NCBI RefSeq assembly: GCF_017814975.1
Contig: NZ_JAGIQA010000015.1
Span: forward strand, 1 to 64,000
Direction of reading: 5' to 3'
Source: Cupriavidus consociatus
Lineage (GTDB): Bacteria; Pseudomonadota; Gammaproteobacteria; Burkholderiales; Burkholderiaceae
Length of the DNA stretch: 64,000 bases
Part shown: one piece after another, positions 26,560 to 36,234 of the stretch
Layout of the letters: the number at the start of each line of letters is the position of its first letter
Numbering within the stretch: the stretch's first letter is position 1
Made by a program: the position numbers and the translations under genes
The notes under the pieces: generated by a model
Databases searched by the model: none
Told to the model about the DNA's origin: nothing
Seen by the model: the letters and a program-made list of their open reading frames with translations, nothing else

Positions 26560-27738
26560 CTAGATCACGGCACGTTCGCGCAAGTGCGCGATCTCGTCAG
26601 CGGAATAGCCGAGCCCGGCAAGCACCGATTCGTTATGCTCGCCCAGCCGCGGCGGCGGCAGCCGGATGCTGCCGGGCGACACGGAGAATTTGATCGGAAA
26701 GCCGAGCTGGGGGATGCGTCCTTCGACCGGGTGGTCCAGGTGCTGAAGCATGCCGCGGTGGCGCAGTTGCGGATCATCGAAGGCCTCCGCCATGGCGTTG
26801 ACGGGGCTGGCCGGGATGTCCGCCTGCGCCAGGCGCTCGACCCACGTATCGCGTGGCTCGGCCCCAAATATCGAGGTCAGGACGGCCTTCTGCAGCAAGG
26901 CATCTTCTCCGGCCGGCCATTGCATCGGCTTGAAGTCCGGCCGGACGATCAGGTCGCAGAAGCGGTTCCAGAAGTGCGGCTCGATGATGCCGAGCGAAAG
27001 GTGACGGCCGTCGGCGCAGCGATAGACGTTGTAGCAGGGCGCCTGGCCGATGAAGGGCCGCTCGCCGCCGCGTGGCTCGACGCCGCCGAACAGGTAGTCC
27101 GCCGCGTGGTAGCACAGCCAGCTCACCAGGCCGTCGGTCATGGCGATGTCGACGAACTGGCCGCGGCCGCTGGCACCGCGCGCCGCCAGCGCGGTCAGGA
27201 TGCCGACCGCCGCCATCAGCGAGCCGCCGCCGACGTCGGCGATCGACAGCCCCGGCACGATCGGCCCCGTCTCGGGGGTGCCGAACAGTTGCAGCGCGCC
27301 GGTCAGCGCCATGTAGTTGAGGTCGTGCCCCGCTGCCTGCGCGCGTGGACCGTCCTGGCCGTAGCCGGAAATCGCGCAATACACCAGGCCCGGATTGGCT
27401 GTGGCCAGCACATCGTAGTGCAGGCCCAGGCGCCCCATCACGCCGGGGCGGAAGCCTTCCACCACCACGTCGGCATCGCGCGCGAGCCGCAGGAATACCT
27501 CCTTGCCCTCGGGGGCTTTCAGGTCAAGCGTCAGGCTGCGCTTGTTGCGGTTGAGCAGCAGGAACGATCCCGATTCCTGCTTGTGGATCGGGGCGAACTG
27601 CCGGTTGTAGTCGCCTTGCCCGGGTTGCTCGATCTTGAGCACGTCGGCACCGTAGTCGGCGAGCAGCTGTGTGCAGAACGCCCCGGGCAGCAGGCGGGTC
27701 AGGTCGAGGATCTTCAGTCCTTCCAGCGCGGAGGTCAT
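26560..27738 (-). CDS. CaiB/BaiF family protein, alpha-methylacyl-CoA racemase-like
   Basis: 392-residue class III CoA-transferase fold protein. The motif AGHDLNYMALTGAL (His138, Asp139) and Asp168 in LSIADVGGGS are 30 residues apart, the same spacing as the catalytic His126 and Asp156 of mycobacterial alpha-methylacyl-CoA racemase. The generic GFRPGV and GQDGP segments are also present. This favours epimerisation of a 2-methyl-branched acyl-CoA over CoA transfer, although CoA transferases of the same fold keep the second Asp too. It sits between the acyl-CoA ligase and the SDR of the operon, so it should act on the CoA ester made by the ligase. Confidence 0.8.
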   Translation of the reverse strand: MTSALEGLKILDLTRLLPGAFCTQLLADYGADVLKIEQPGQGDYNRQFAPIHKQESGSFLLLNRNKRSLTLDLKAPEGKEVFLRLARDADVVVEGFRPGVMGRLGLHYDVLATANPGLVYCAISGYGQDGPRAQAAGHDLNYMALTGALQLFGTPETGPIVPGLSIADVGGGSLMAAVGILTALAARGASGRGQFVDIAMTDGLVSWLCYHAADYLFGGVEPRGGERPFIGQAPCYNVYRCADGRHLSLGIIEPHFWNRFCDLIVRPDFKPMQWPAGEDALLQKAVLTSIFGAEPRDTWVERLAQADIPASPVNAMAEAFDDPQLRHRGMLQHLDHPVEGRIPQLGFPIKFSVSPGSIRLPPPRLGEHNESVLAGLGYSADEIAHLRERAVI

Positions 27739-27757
27739 GTCGGTCTCGCAGGGGTTG

Positions 27758-28530
27758 TCAGGTGGCGGTCCAGCCGCCGTCGACCAGCAGGCTGTGGCCG
27801 GTGACGTACGCGGCGGCCGGCGACGCGAGGAACACCGCGGCGCCCGGCACGTCGGCCAGGTTGCCGAAGCGGCCCAGCGGGATCCGCGACAGCAACTTCG
27901 CGCCGATATGCGGATGGGCGACCACGCTGGCGGTCAGGTCGGTCTGCACGAAGCCGTAGGCGATGGCGTTGACGCGGATGCCGTGCTCGGCCCAGTCGTG
28001 GGCCAGCGCCTTGGTCAGTTGCTCCACGCCCCCCTTGGAAGCCACATAGGGTACCTGCCGCTTCAGGCCGATATGCCCGGCGATGGAGCTGATGTTGACG
28101 ATTGTGCCCTGCCGGCGCGGCAACATGGCGGCGCCCAGCTCCCTGCAGCAGCGATAGACGCCGCTCAGGTTGACGTCGAGAATCCGGTGCCATTCCGCCG
28201 CGGTGGTGTGCTCCATCGAAGCATAGTGCGGATCGATGCCGGCGTTGTTGACAAGGATGTCGATCTGCCCGAAGCGGTCGAGCACCGTGTCGCGCAGGCG
28301 CCGGATCTCGTCGTCGCTGGCCACGTCGGCGGTCACCGCCAGCGCCTTTCCACCGCGACCGGCGATGGCGTCAGTCACGTCGGCCAGCGTCCCGCCGGTG
28401 CGTCCGCAGACCGCCACGGCGGCGCCATGTGCCGCCAGGGCTTCCGCGATCGCGCGGCCGATGCCGCGGCCGCCGCCGGTCACCACGGCCACCTTGCCGC
28501 GCAGGTCGAACAGCGTTGCATGGTTGGTCA

Positions 28531-28534
<4 letters not shown>
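27758..28534 (-). CDS. Short-chain dehydrogenase/reductase
   Basis: 258-residue classical SDR. It has the cofactor loop TGGGRGIGRAIAEALAAHGA, Asp of TADVASDD, NNAGIDP, catalytic Ser in VNISSIAGHIG and the YVASKGG Tyr-Lys pair; the C-terminus ends in the usual GHSLLVDGGWTAT. It probably oxidises a 3-hydroxyacyl-CoA or 3-hydroxy acid. ATG 28534 overlaps the stop of the upstream acyl-CoA dehydrogenase gene by four bases (ATGA), showing translational coupling. In the levulinate pathway an SDR of this kind (LvaD) oxidises 3-hydroxyvalerate derivatives; the analogy here is by gene content only. Confidence 0.87.
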
Positions 28535-29703
<1,169 letters not shown>

Positions 29704-29740
29704 CTGGCTTGTCTCCATATTGCGGATGTGCGTGTCCGCC

Positions 29741-30850
29741 TTAGCTCGCGCGTCCGCGCGCGATGTCGTGCGTGAAATCCAGGATCGACCGGCCGATGTG
29801 ACCGAAGCGGCCATAGCGGGGCTCGGTGGTGGCGCCTGAGAGAAAGCGCGCATGCAGCTGCAGGAACACCACGCCCAGCTTGAACATCGCCAGCACGCGA
29901 TGGAATGGCAGGTCCGACAGGTCGCAGCCGGTGCTGCGGCGATAGGCTTCGACGACCTGCGCGCGCGACGGGAATCCCGGCGCGGTGGTTGGCATCTGGC
30001 GCAGTTCACGCACGGTGTCGGGATCGCCCGGCTCGGTCCAGTAGCTGAGCAGCGTGGCGAGATCGAACAGCGGATGGCCACGCGTGGCCATGTCCCAGTC
30101 CAGCACGGCGCGCGGGCGCAGGGTTTCGGGATCGAGCACGACGTTGTCGAGCTTGAAGTCGCAGTGCAGCAGCGTCGGCTTTGCGTCCTGGGGGCAATGC
30201 GCGCACAGCCACTGCGACAGCTCGCGCACGGCGACGCGGGGCGCCGCGCCATCGAGCGCTTCGGCGCGGCGCGTCCAGCCTTCGATCGCGCGGGACAGGA
30301 AGCCCTCGGGTTTGCCAAGGTGATCCAGGCCGACCTCGGCGGGGTCGGTGCCGTGCAGCTGCACCAGCAGGTCGACCAGCGTGCGGGCAAGCCGCGGCCC
30401 GGCGGCGCGGCTGTCCAGCCACGGCGGCAGGTCGGCGCCGATCGTCAGGCCCGGCCGGTACTCCATTACCAGGAAGTGCGCGCCCAGCACATCGGGATCG
30501 ACGCAGTACAACAGGCTGCGCGGCGCCTGCGGGAAGCGCAACCACAGCCGGCTGCTGAGCACGCGGTGCTCGCGCGCCATGTCGTTGGCGCCGGGCGGCA
30601 GCGGACCGGGCGGCGGGCGCCGTAGCACGCAGGGCTGCCCGTCCAGGCGGATCAGGTAGTTGAGGTTCGCCAGACCGCCGGCAAACTGCCTGGGCATCTC
30701 GGACAGGTCGAGCTCATGGCCGAGCCCGGCGAGATAGCGGCGCAGACGGGTCCAGTCGAGCGGCACGGTCTGGGCGCGCGGCCGGAAGCCGGGGAGTTCC
30801 GCGTCGGCTTGGGTGTGCAAGCGCGGCGCCGCCGGGAGGATCGATGCCAC
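29741..30850 (-). CDS. APH-family phosphotransferase (acyl-CoA kinase-like)
   Basis: 369-residue aminoglycoside-phosphotransferase-fold kinase. The catalytic loop is LLHCDFKLDNVVLD (H-x-D-x4-N) and the metal loop VLDWDMATRGHPLFDLATLL; the nucleotide lobe begins QFAGGLANLNYLIRLDG. Proteins of this subgroup occur next to, or fused with, acyl-CoA dehydrogenases (mammalian ACAD10/11; LvaA in Pseudomonas levulinate catabolism), where they phosphorylate the 4-hydroxyl of a hydroxyacyl-CoA. It sits four bases from the binding-protein gene and 38 from the acyl-CoA dehydrogenase, so coordinated action is likely. Antibiotic resistance is not suggested by this context. Confidence 0.85.
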   Translation of the reverse strand: MASILPAAPRLHTQADAELPGFRPRAQTVPLDWTRLRRYLAGLGHELDLSEMPRQFAGGLANLNYLIRLDGQPCVLRRPPPGPLPPGANDMAREHRVLSSRLWLRFPQAPRSLLYCVDPDVLGAHFLVMEYRPGLTIGADLPPWLDSRAAGPRLARTLVDLLVQLHGTDPAEVGLDHLGKPEGFLSRAIEGWTRRAEALDGAAPRVAVRELSQWLCAHCPQDAKPTLLHCDFKLDNVVLDPETLRPRAVLDWDMATRGHPLFDLATLLSYWTEPGDPDTVRELRQMPTTAPGFPSRAQVVEAYRRSTGCDLSDLPFHRVLAMFKLGVVFLQLHARFLSGATTEPRYGRFGHIGRSILDFTHDIARGRAS

Positions 30851-30853
30851 GGC

Positions 30854-32089
30854 TTACTCCTTGCGCGCGCCGGCGCAGGTCGATTTGGCGAGCGGCAGGA
30901 AGGCTTGGTCGCCGGGGATGACCTGCCGCACATGGTAGTAGTCCCACGGGTACTTCGACTCGGCGGGCGCCTTCACTTGCAGCAGGTACATGTCGTGCAC
31001 CATGCGTCCGTCTTCGCGCAGCTTGCCGTTGCGCGCAAACATGTCGGCGACGGGCAGCTCGCGCATCTTCCTCACCACAGTCATCGAATCGTCGCTGCCG
31101 GCGGCCTGCACCGACTTCAGGTAGTGCAAAACGGCGGAGTAGACTCCGGCCTGCGCCATCGTCGGCATGCGCTTCTGCACCGCATGGAAGCGCCTTGACC
31201 AGGCGCGCGTCTGCTCATCGAGGTCCCAGTAGAAGCCTTCCGTCAGGAACATGCCCTGCGCCTTGTCCAGCCCAAGACTGTGCACGTCGGTAATGAACAT
31301 CAGCGTCGCCGCCATGGTTTGCTTGCGCGTGATGCCGAAGTCCGCTGCCTGCTTGATGGTATTGGTGGTGTCGTTGCCGGCATTGGCCAGCGCGATCACC
31401 TTGGCCTTGGAGGCCTGCGCCGCCAGCAGGTAGGACGAGAAGTCCGAGCCGGGGAACGGATGCGTCGAGCGGCCGACGATCTTGCCGCCGCCGGCGGTAA
31501 CCACCTCCGAAGCGTCTTTCTCCAGCGCGCGTCCGCCGGCGTAGTCGGCCGTGATGAAATACCAGCTGTCGCCGCCGCGCTTGAGCACGGCGCGCGCGGT
31601 GCCGGTTGCCAGCGCATAGGTGTCGTAGGTCCAGTGCAGTGCAGTGGGCGTGCAGTCCTCGTTGGTGATGCGCGTCGAGGCACCGCTGGAGACGATCACG
31701 AGCCGCTGCTTTTCCTTGGCCAGCTTGACCGCGGCCAGCGATGCCGAGGACGCGGGCAGATCGACGATCATGTCGACCTTGTCCTCGTCGAACCACGCGC
31801 GCGCCTTGGTCGATGCGACGTCGGGCTTGTTCTGGTGGTCGGACGAAACCAGGCGGATCGCGAACGATGGTTTGGCGCTGCCCTTGAAATCTTCTACCGC
31901 CATCTTCGCCGCCAGCACTGAGCCTGAACCGGACAGGTCGGAATAGATACCCGACAGGTCGGTGAGGACCCCGATGCGTACTTCGTTCTCGGAAATGGCG
32001 GGCGCGCTGGCGGGCCCTTGCGCCAACGCGGGCGGCAGGGCGAGCGCCAGCGCCCACGCCATCGCCGTGGTGAGTGGTTTGCGTTGCAT
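30854..32089 (-). CDS. ABC transporter substrate-binding protein (branched-chain amino-acid/carboxylate type)
   Basis: 411-residue periplasmic protein of the LivJ/LivK (type I) fold. The signal peptide MQRKPLTTAMAWALALALPPALA is followed by ISENEVRIGVLTDLSGIYSDLSG, the usual mature start of carboxylate or aromatic-acid binding members. ATG 32089 has AGAGGAG upstream. It is the first gene of the minus-strand operon. No permease or ATPase genes accompany it, so it must use a transporter encoded elsewhere. The promoter region has a FadR-type operator at 32148-32158, with the GntR gene divergent. Confidence 0.87.
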   Translation of the reverse strand: MQRKPLTTAMAWALALALPPALAQGPASAPAISENEVRIGVLTDLSGIYSDLSGSGSVLAAKMAVEDFKGSAKPSFAIRLVSSDHQNKPDVASTKARAWFDEDKVDMIVDLPASSASLAAVKLAKEKQRLVIVSSGASTRITNEDCTPTALHWTYDTYALATGTARAVLKRGGDSWYFITADYAGGRALEKDASEVVTAGGGKIVGRSTHPFPGSDFSSYLLAAQASKAKVIALANAGNDTTNTIKQAADFGITRKQTMAATLMFITDVHSLGLDKAQGMFLTEGFYWDLDEQTRAWSRRFHAVQKRMPTMAQAGVYSAVLHYLKSVQAAGSDDSMTVVRKMRELPVADMFARNGKLREDGRMVHDMYLLQVKAPAESKYPWDYYHVRQVIPGDQAFLPLAKSTCAGARKE

Positions 32090-32147
32090 TTGTCTCCTCT
32101 CCTGGGCCGCGAAAACGGCCGGTGGGTGTGGACCGGCCTTTGTCGGT

Positions 32148-32158
32148 TTGTCTGACAA
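32148..32158. promoter_or_regulatory. Candidate FadR-type GntR operator 1
   Basis: TTGTCTGACAA, a perfect dyad about its central base, is close to the TNGTNNNACNA core typical of FadR-subfamily regulators. It lies 59 bases upstream of the binding-protein start. Confidence 0.6.
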
Positions 32159-32234
32159 TCAGAATAGCAGCCACTTTTTGCTTGTCAAGCGGCCTGGTGA
32201 GGTTTGACAGGAAGGAAGTGATTGAATAGTCTGA

Positions 32235-32245
32235 TGGTCAGACAA
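32235..32245. promoter_or_regulatory. Candidate FadR-type GntR operator 2
   Basis: TGGTCAGACAA matches operator 1 on the opposite strand except at one position (TTGTCAGACAA). It lies 44 bases upstream of the GntR gene start, suitable for autorepression. Confidence 0.55.
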
Positions 32246-32288
32246 AGGACTTGCCGGTGCACGCGCCGGCCCAGACAAGGAAACCGCG

Positions 32289-33047
32289 TTGGAAGCCGCA
32301 TTCGAAAAAATCCGCACCGTCCCGGCCTACCGGGTGCTGGCCGAGGCCATGATCGAGCGCATTCTCGATGGCCGACTGCGCGAAGGCGATCCGCTGCCGA
32401 CCGAGGCGAAGCTGTGCGAGATGTTCGGCGTCAACCGCTCCACCGTGCGCGAAGGCATCCGCGTGCTGGAGGAGGCCAACCTGGTGCGCCGCGAGCATGC
32501 CAAGAAAATGGTCGTGACGCGGCCCTCGGAGGCGGAGGTCGGCAAGCAGCTGGAGCGCGCGCTGGTGCTGCACGAGATCGTCTTCGACGAGCTATGGCAG
32601 GCGATGTCGGTGCTGGAACCCCCGATGGCGCGGCTGGCCGCGGCGCGTGCCACGCCCGAGGCGCTGGAGCGGCTTGACGACAACCTGCGCAAGACCGAGC
32701 TGGCACTGAAGGCAGGCGCGAGCCTGGTGGAACTGGACATCGAGTTCCACGGCATCGTCGCCGGCATGAGCGGCAACCGCGCGCTGGTGCTGGCGCGCGA
32801 ACCGCTCAGCCGGCTGTTCTATCCGGCGTTCGCCGCCGTGATGACGCGCGTGCCGGTGGCTGGCAAGCGGCTGCTGGACGCACACATGGCCATCGTCGCC
32901 GCGATCCGCGGCGGCGATGAGGATGCGGCCGAAGCGTGGATGGAGAAGCACGTGCAGGACTTTCGGCGCGGCTACCAGGCTGCCAAGCTCGATCTGCAAT
33001 CGCCCGTGGCCTCGCCGCACAAGGCGGCGGCTGCGCGCGGCGAGTGA
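32289..33047 (+). CDS. FadR-subfamily GntR transcriptional regulator
   Basis: 252-residue regulator. The N-terminal winged helix is YRVLAEAMIERILDGRLREGDPLPTEAKLCEMFGVNRSTVREGIRVLEEANLV. The all-helical FCD effector domain follows, with the metal/ligand residues in ELDIEFHGIVAGMSGN and LLDAHMAIVAAIRGGDEDAAEAWMEKHV. A TTG start at 32289 with AAGGA upstream is used because the helix-turn-helix begins just after it and no better start exists. It is divergent from the seven-gene catabolic operon, with two similar operators in between. It most likely represses that operon until an acid or acyl-CoA intermediate binds. Confidence 0.87.
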   Translation: MEAAFEKIRTVPAYRVLAEAMIERILDGRLREGDPLPTEAKLCEMFGVNRSTVREGIRVLEEANLVRREHAKKMVVTRPSEAEVGKQLERALVLHEIVFDELWQAMSVLEPPMARLAAARATPEALERLDDNLRKTELALKAGASLVELDIEFHGIVAGMSGNRALVLAREPLSRLFYPAFAAVMTRVPVAGKRLLDAHMAIVAAIRGGDEDAAEAWMEKHVQDFRRGYQAAKLDLQSPVASPHKAAAARGE

Positions 33048-33059
33048 TGCCGCAAGGCG

Positions 33060-33965
33060 CTACCGCGCCCAGGGCTGCGCCGCCATCCGCTCGGTCAAGG
33101 CATCGCAGAAGACCTTGACGCGCGGGCTGAGGTGCTTGCGGTTGGGGTAGACCAGGTACAGCGGCTCCTTGGACGGATCCTGGTAAGACTCAAGCACCGG
33201 CACCAGGCGGCCGGCATGCAGATCCTCGCCGATATGGAACTCGGCTAGCCGCACGATGCCAAAGCCGCCGAGCGCAAGGTCGCGCGCGATCTCGCCCTGC
33301 GTGGTGTCGACCACGCTGGCCGGCCGCACACCGTAGGTCGTGCCGTCCATGGCACGGAACGGCCACACATTCCATTCGCTGACAAAGCTGAAGCCGACGC
33401 AGGTGTGCTGCTGCAGATCGTCGGGCGTCCGCGGTGTGCCGTGGCGCGCCAGGTAGGCGGGCGCGGCGCAGACGATCCACCGGCTCGACGCGATCTTGCG
33501 CGCCACGCGCGATGAACTGGGCAGTGCGCCGCTATGGATGGCGATATCGACGCCCTTGTCGAACGCGTCTTCATACTGCGGCGCAATGTGGAACTCTACC
33601 GACAGTCCCGGGTGCGCCTGCAGGAACTGCGGCAGCCACGGCACGATCTGGTGCCGCGCGAACGTCAGCATGGTGTGGATGCGGATCCTGCCGTGCAGCG
33701 CTTCGCCAAGCGCTTCGCCGTGCGCTTCGGCATCGGCCATCGCCTCCACCACCATCTCGGCGCTGGGCAAATAGCGCTGTCCCTCCTCTGTCAGCGCCAC
33801 CGTGCGCCCCTGGCGCACGAACAGGCGAACGCCGAGCCGCGTCTCCAGCCGCGCCACCAGCTTGCTGACCGCCGACGGCGTGAGGTCGAGATTGCGCGCG
33901 GCCGCGGAAAAACTGCGGCTGCGTGCCGATTGCAGGAATGCGACGAGCTCTGAGTATCTGTCCAC
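33060..33965 (-). CDS. LysR-family transcriptional regulator
   Basis: 301-residue regulator. The helix-turn-helix is ELVAFLQSARSRSFSAAARNLDLTPSAVSKLVARLETRLGVRLF and the effector domain follows the HGRIRIHTMLTFARH linker. The overall type is the group that controls aromatic and quinone pathways. It converges with the GntR gene (12-base gap) and is divergent from the dioxygenase-like cupin gene at 34145, its probable target together with the transporter and hydrolase behind it. Confidence 0.88.
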   Translation of the reverse strand: MDRYSELVAFLQSARSRSFSAAARNLDLTPSAVSKLVARLETRLGVRLFVRQGRTVALTEEGQRYLPSAEMVVEAMADAEAHGEALGEALHGRIRIHTMLTFARHQIVPWLPQFLQAHPGLSVEFHIAPQYEDAFDKGVDIAIHSGALPSSSRVARKIASSRWIVCAAPAYLARHGTPRTPDDLQQHTCVGFSFVSEWNVWPFRAMDGTTYGVRPASVVDTTQGEIARDLALGGFGIVRLAEFHIGEDLHAGRLVPVLESYQDPSKEPLYLVYPNRKHLSPRVKVFCDALTERMAAQPWAR

Positions 33966-34144
33966 GGTCCCCTGCCTGCACCCCTTTCATAAGCCGGCAT
34001 TGTCGATGCATCGCGGCAGCGCGACCTGTGCCGGCGTGTCACAGCGGCTATTCCGCCGCGGTGCTGGTTCGCGGCGCCATGGCGAAACACAATGCGCTCA
34101 ACCCTGCCTGGACAGGGTCCGGTACTCACACAAAGGAGCTCGCT

Positions 34145-34678
34145 GTGCAAGTGTATTCGCGCAAATTCCACAATCCCCGTGGCGTGCAGGCCGCGGTGAA
34201 TCCGCTGCCGCCTGACGCGCGCCCGGACATCTTTTTCGGCAACCTGACAGACGTCGACGACATTCGCTGGATCCCGCAGGCCGACGGCGTCTCGTTCCTG
34301 CCGCTGTGCCTGGGCGTGACGCAGGGATATTACGTCAATCTGCTGCGCGTCCGTAAGTCTGGTGTGCTGTCCTGCCACAAGCACTTCGGCGCGGTGCACG
34401 CCGTTGTCCTCAAGGGCCGCTGGTTCTATCTCGAGCATGAAGAGATGTACACCGAAGGCTCCTTCATCATGGAGCCGCCCGGCGAGACGCATACGCTGGT
34501 GGTGCCCGACGACGTGCCGGAAATGGTCACCTGGTTCCACGCCATGGCGGGCTACATCTACGTCGAGGACGGCAACATCATCGGCCACGAGGATGTCTTC
34601 ACCAAGCTCGACGCCGCGCGGCGGCACTACGAGGAAAACAGCCTGGACCAGCGCGACCTCGACAAGCTGATCCGCTGA
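34145..34678 (+). CDS. 2,4'-dihydroxyacetophenone dioxygenase-like cupin
   Basis: 177-residue single-domain cupin, the usual length of the 2,4'-dihydroxyacetophenone dioxygenase family, which cleaves an alpha-hydroxyketone C-C bond to an aromatic acid and formate using one Fe. Metal-site residues appear as His in SCHKHFGAVHAVVLKG, Glu in the YLEHEE strand region and His in PPGETHTLVVPDD. GTG 34145 is selected: AAGGAG is eight bases upstream, and the open frame further upstream is unrelated to the family. It is the first gene of a probable operon with an MHS-type transporter and an Asp-nucleophile hydrolase, divergent from LysR. Substrate preference cannot be read from sequence. Confidence 0.78.
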   Translation: MQVYSRKFHNPRGVQAAVNPLPPDARPDIFFGNLTDVDDIRWIPQADGVSFLPLCLGVTQGYYVNLLRVRKSGVLSCHKHFGAVHAVVLKGRWFYLEHEEMYTEGSFIMEPPGETHTLVVPDDVPEMVTWFHAMAGYIYVEDGNIIGHEDVFTKLDAARRHYEENSLDQRDLDKLIR

Positions 34679-34811
34679 GGCGCGAGCCCGGATCGCCGCC
34701 CTGGCAATACGACGGCATCCCTGCGGCATCACGGCAGCACCGCGCGGCGGCCGCCGCGCGCGACAACACAGAGGACCTTGCCGACACCGAGCAAGGACCC
34801 GCGGAGACAAT

Positions 34812-36125
34812 ATGGAAATGCAGACCAGCCAGGCCCAGGACCTGGCACAAGCCCCTCGCGCCCCCGCGCGCCGCACAGCCGTGCGGACCATCTTCGCCGG
34901 CAGCATCGGCAACACGGTCGAATGGTTCGACTGGTCGGTCTACACGGTTTTCGCCGTTTATTTCAGCAAGCAGTTCTTTCCGGGACAGGACAGCACTGCC
35001 GCATTGATGTCCACCTTTGCCGTGTTCGCAATAGGGTTCTTCATGCGCCCGCTGGGCGGCTGGCTGATCGGTGCGTTCTCCGACCGCTACGGACGACGCA
35101 GCGCGCTGACGCTGTGCATCATGATGATGGCGGGCTCGTCCTTCGTGATCGCGATCCTGCCGACGTATGCGCAGATCGGCATCTGGGCACCGGTGCTGAT
35201 GACGGTCGCGCGCATGGTTCAGGGCCTGTCGGTCGGCGGTGAATACGGCGCAGCCACAACCTACCTGACCGAATCGGCGCCTGCGGCGAGGCGCGGCTTC
35301 TATGGCAGCTTCCTGTACTTCAGCATTGCCGCCGGGCTGTTGCTGGCGTCCGGGATGGCGTGGCTGATGACGCGATACATGACACCGGAGGCCTTGCATG
35401 AATACGGCTGGCGCATCCCGTTCTTCCTCGGCGGCTGCGGCTCGCTGTTCGGCTTCTGGCTACGCCACGGGGTCGACGAGACGCAGGCGTTCACCCGGCT
35501 GAAGGCGGCGGGCGAAATCCGCCGGCGCTCGCTGGGCTGGGTCTGGCGGCACCACCGCGGCGCGATGCTGCGGCTCATGGGCAGCACCGTGTTGCCCGCG
35601 TTCAGCTTCTACCTCTTCGTCAGCTATATGCCGGTCTACGCCATGCGCAAGGGCGGCGTCCCGCCTGAGCTCGCGTTCCAGGCGAGCGCGATCGCCATCG
35701 CGCTGTTCATGCTCGCGCTGCCGCTGTGTGGTGCGCTGTCGGACAGGCTGGGACGGCGGCCGCAGCTCGTCGCCTTTGCGCTGGCCAATTTGCTGTTCCT
35801 GTATCCGGTGGTGTCGCTGCTAGATGCGGATTTCCGGACGCTGCTTTTGATCGAGTGTTTCGGGATGCTGACATATGCGCTGTATGCGTCGATCGCGCCG
35901 TCGATCATGGCCGAGTGGTTCGATACGCAGGTCCGCGGCGTGGGCATCGGGGCCGCCTACAACCTGGTAGTCGCGCTGATCGGCGGCACCACGCCGTACC
36001 TGCTGACGTGGCTGTCGTCGCGCGGACAGGAGGGGTGGTTCTTCCTCTATGTCGGCTGCGGCGCCTTCGTCACACTGGTGACCTTCTGCAAGATGCCGGA
36101 AACGCGCGGCATGCCGCTGCGGTAA
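34812..36125 (+). CDS. MFS transporter, metabolite:H+ symporter (MHS) family
   Basis: 437-residue 12-helix carrier. GSIGNTVEWFDWSVYTVFAVYF and RPLGGWLIGAFSDRYGRR (the loop 2-3 motif) place it in the MHS family of carboxylate, shikimate and 2-oxoglutarate symporters. VARMVQGLSVGGEYGAATTYLTE and GVDETQAF with LKAAGEIRRRS are further family marks. GGAGACAAT lies just upstream of the ATG. It follows the dioxygenase-like cupin by 133 bases, and a hydrolase follows it; import of an aromatic acid or ketone for that pathway is inferred. Confidence 0.85.
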   Translation: MEMQTSQAQDLAQAPRAPARRTAVRTIFAGSIGNTVEWFDWSVYTVFAVYFSKQFFPGQDSTAALMSTFAVFAIGFFMRPLGGWLIGAFSDRYGRRSALTLCIMMMAGSSFVIAILPTYAQIGIWAPVLMTVARMVQGLSVGGEYGAATTYLTESAPAARRGFYGSFLYFSIAAGLLLASGMAWLMTRYMTPEALHEYGWRIPFFLGGCGSLFGFWLRHGVDETQAFTRLKAAGEIRRRSLGWVWRHHRGAMLRLMGSTVLPAFSFYLFVSYMPVYAMRKGGVPPELAFQASAIAIALFMLALPLCGALSDRLGRRPQLVAFALANLLFLYPVVSLLDADFRTLLLIECFGMLTYALYASIAPSIMAEWFDTQVRGVGIGAAYNLVVALIGGTTPYLLTWLSSRGQEGWFFLYVGCGAFVTLVTFCKMPETRGMPLR

Positions 36126-36234
36126 TTGCGAAAAAATCGTGGACAGGCATCCGCCCATGCGGGCTGCTGTTGCATCCGGGTGAGCCGGAGCAAAATCTTT
36201 TTCTTCCTTAACCTCAGGAATGCGAGGCAACGAC

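Noticed and set aside
29741..30850. Aminoglycoside resistance kinase
   Set aside because: The APH fold is clear but the gene is in a CoA-thioester operon next to an ACAD10/11-type dehydrogenase, the context of metabolic kinases.
30854..32089. Complete branched-chain amino-acid ABC transporter
   Set aside because: Only the binding protein is present; no LivH/LivM/LivF/LivG genes lie in the window.
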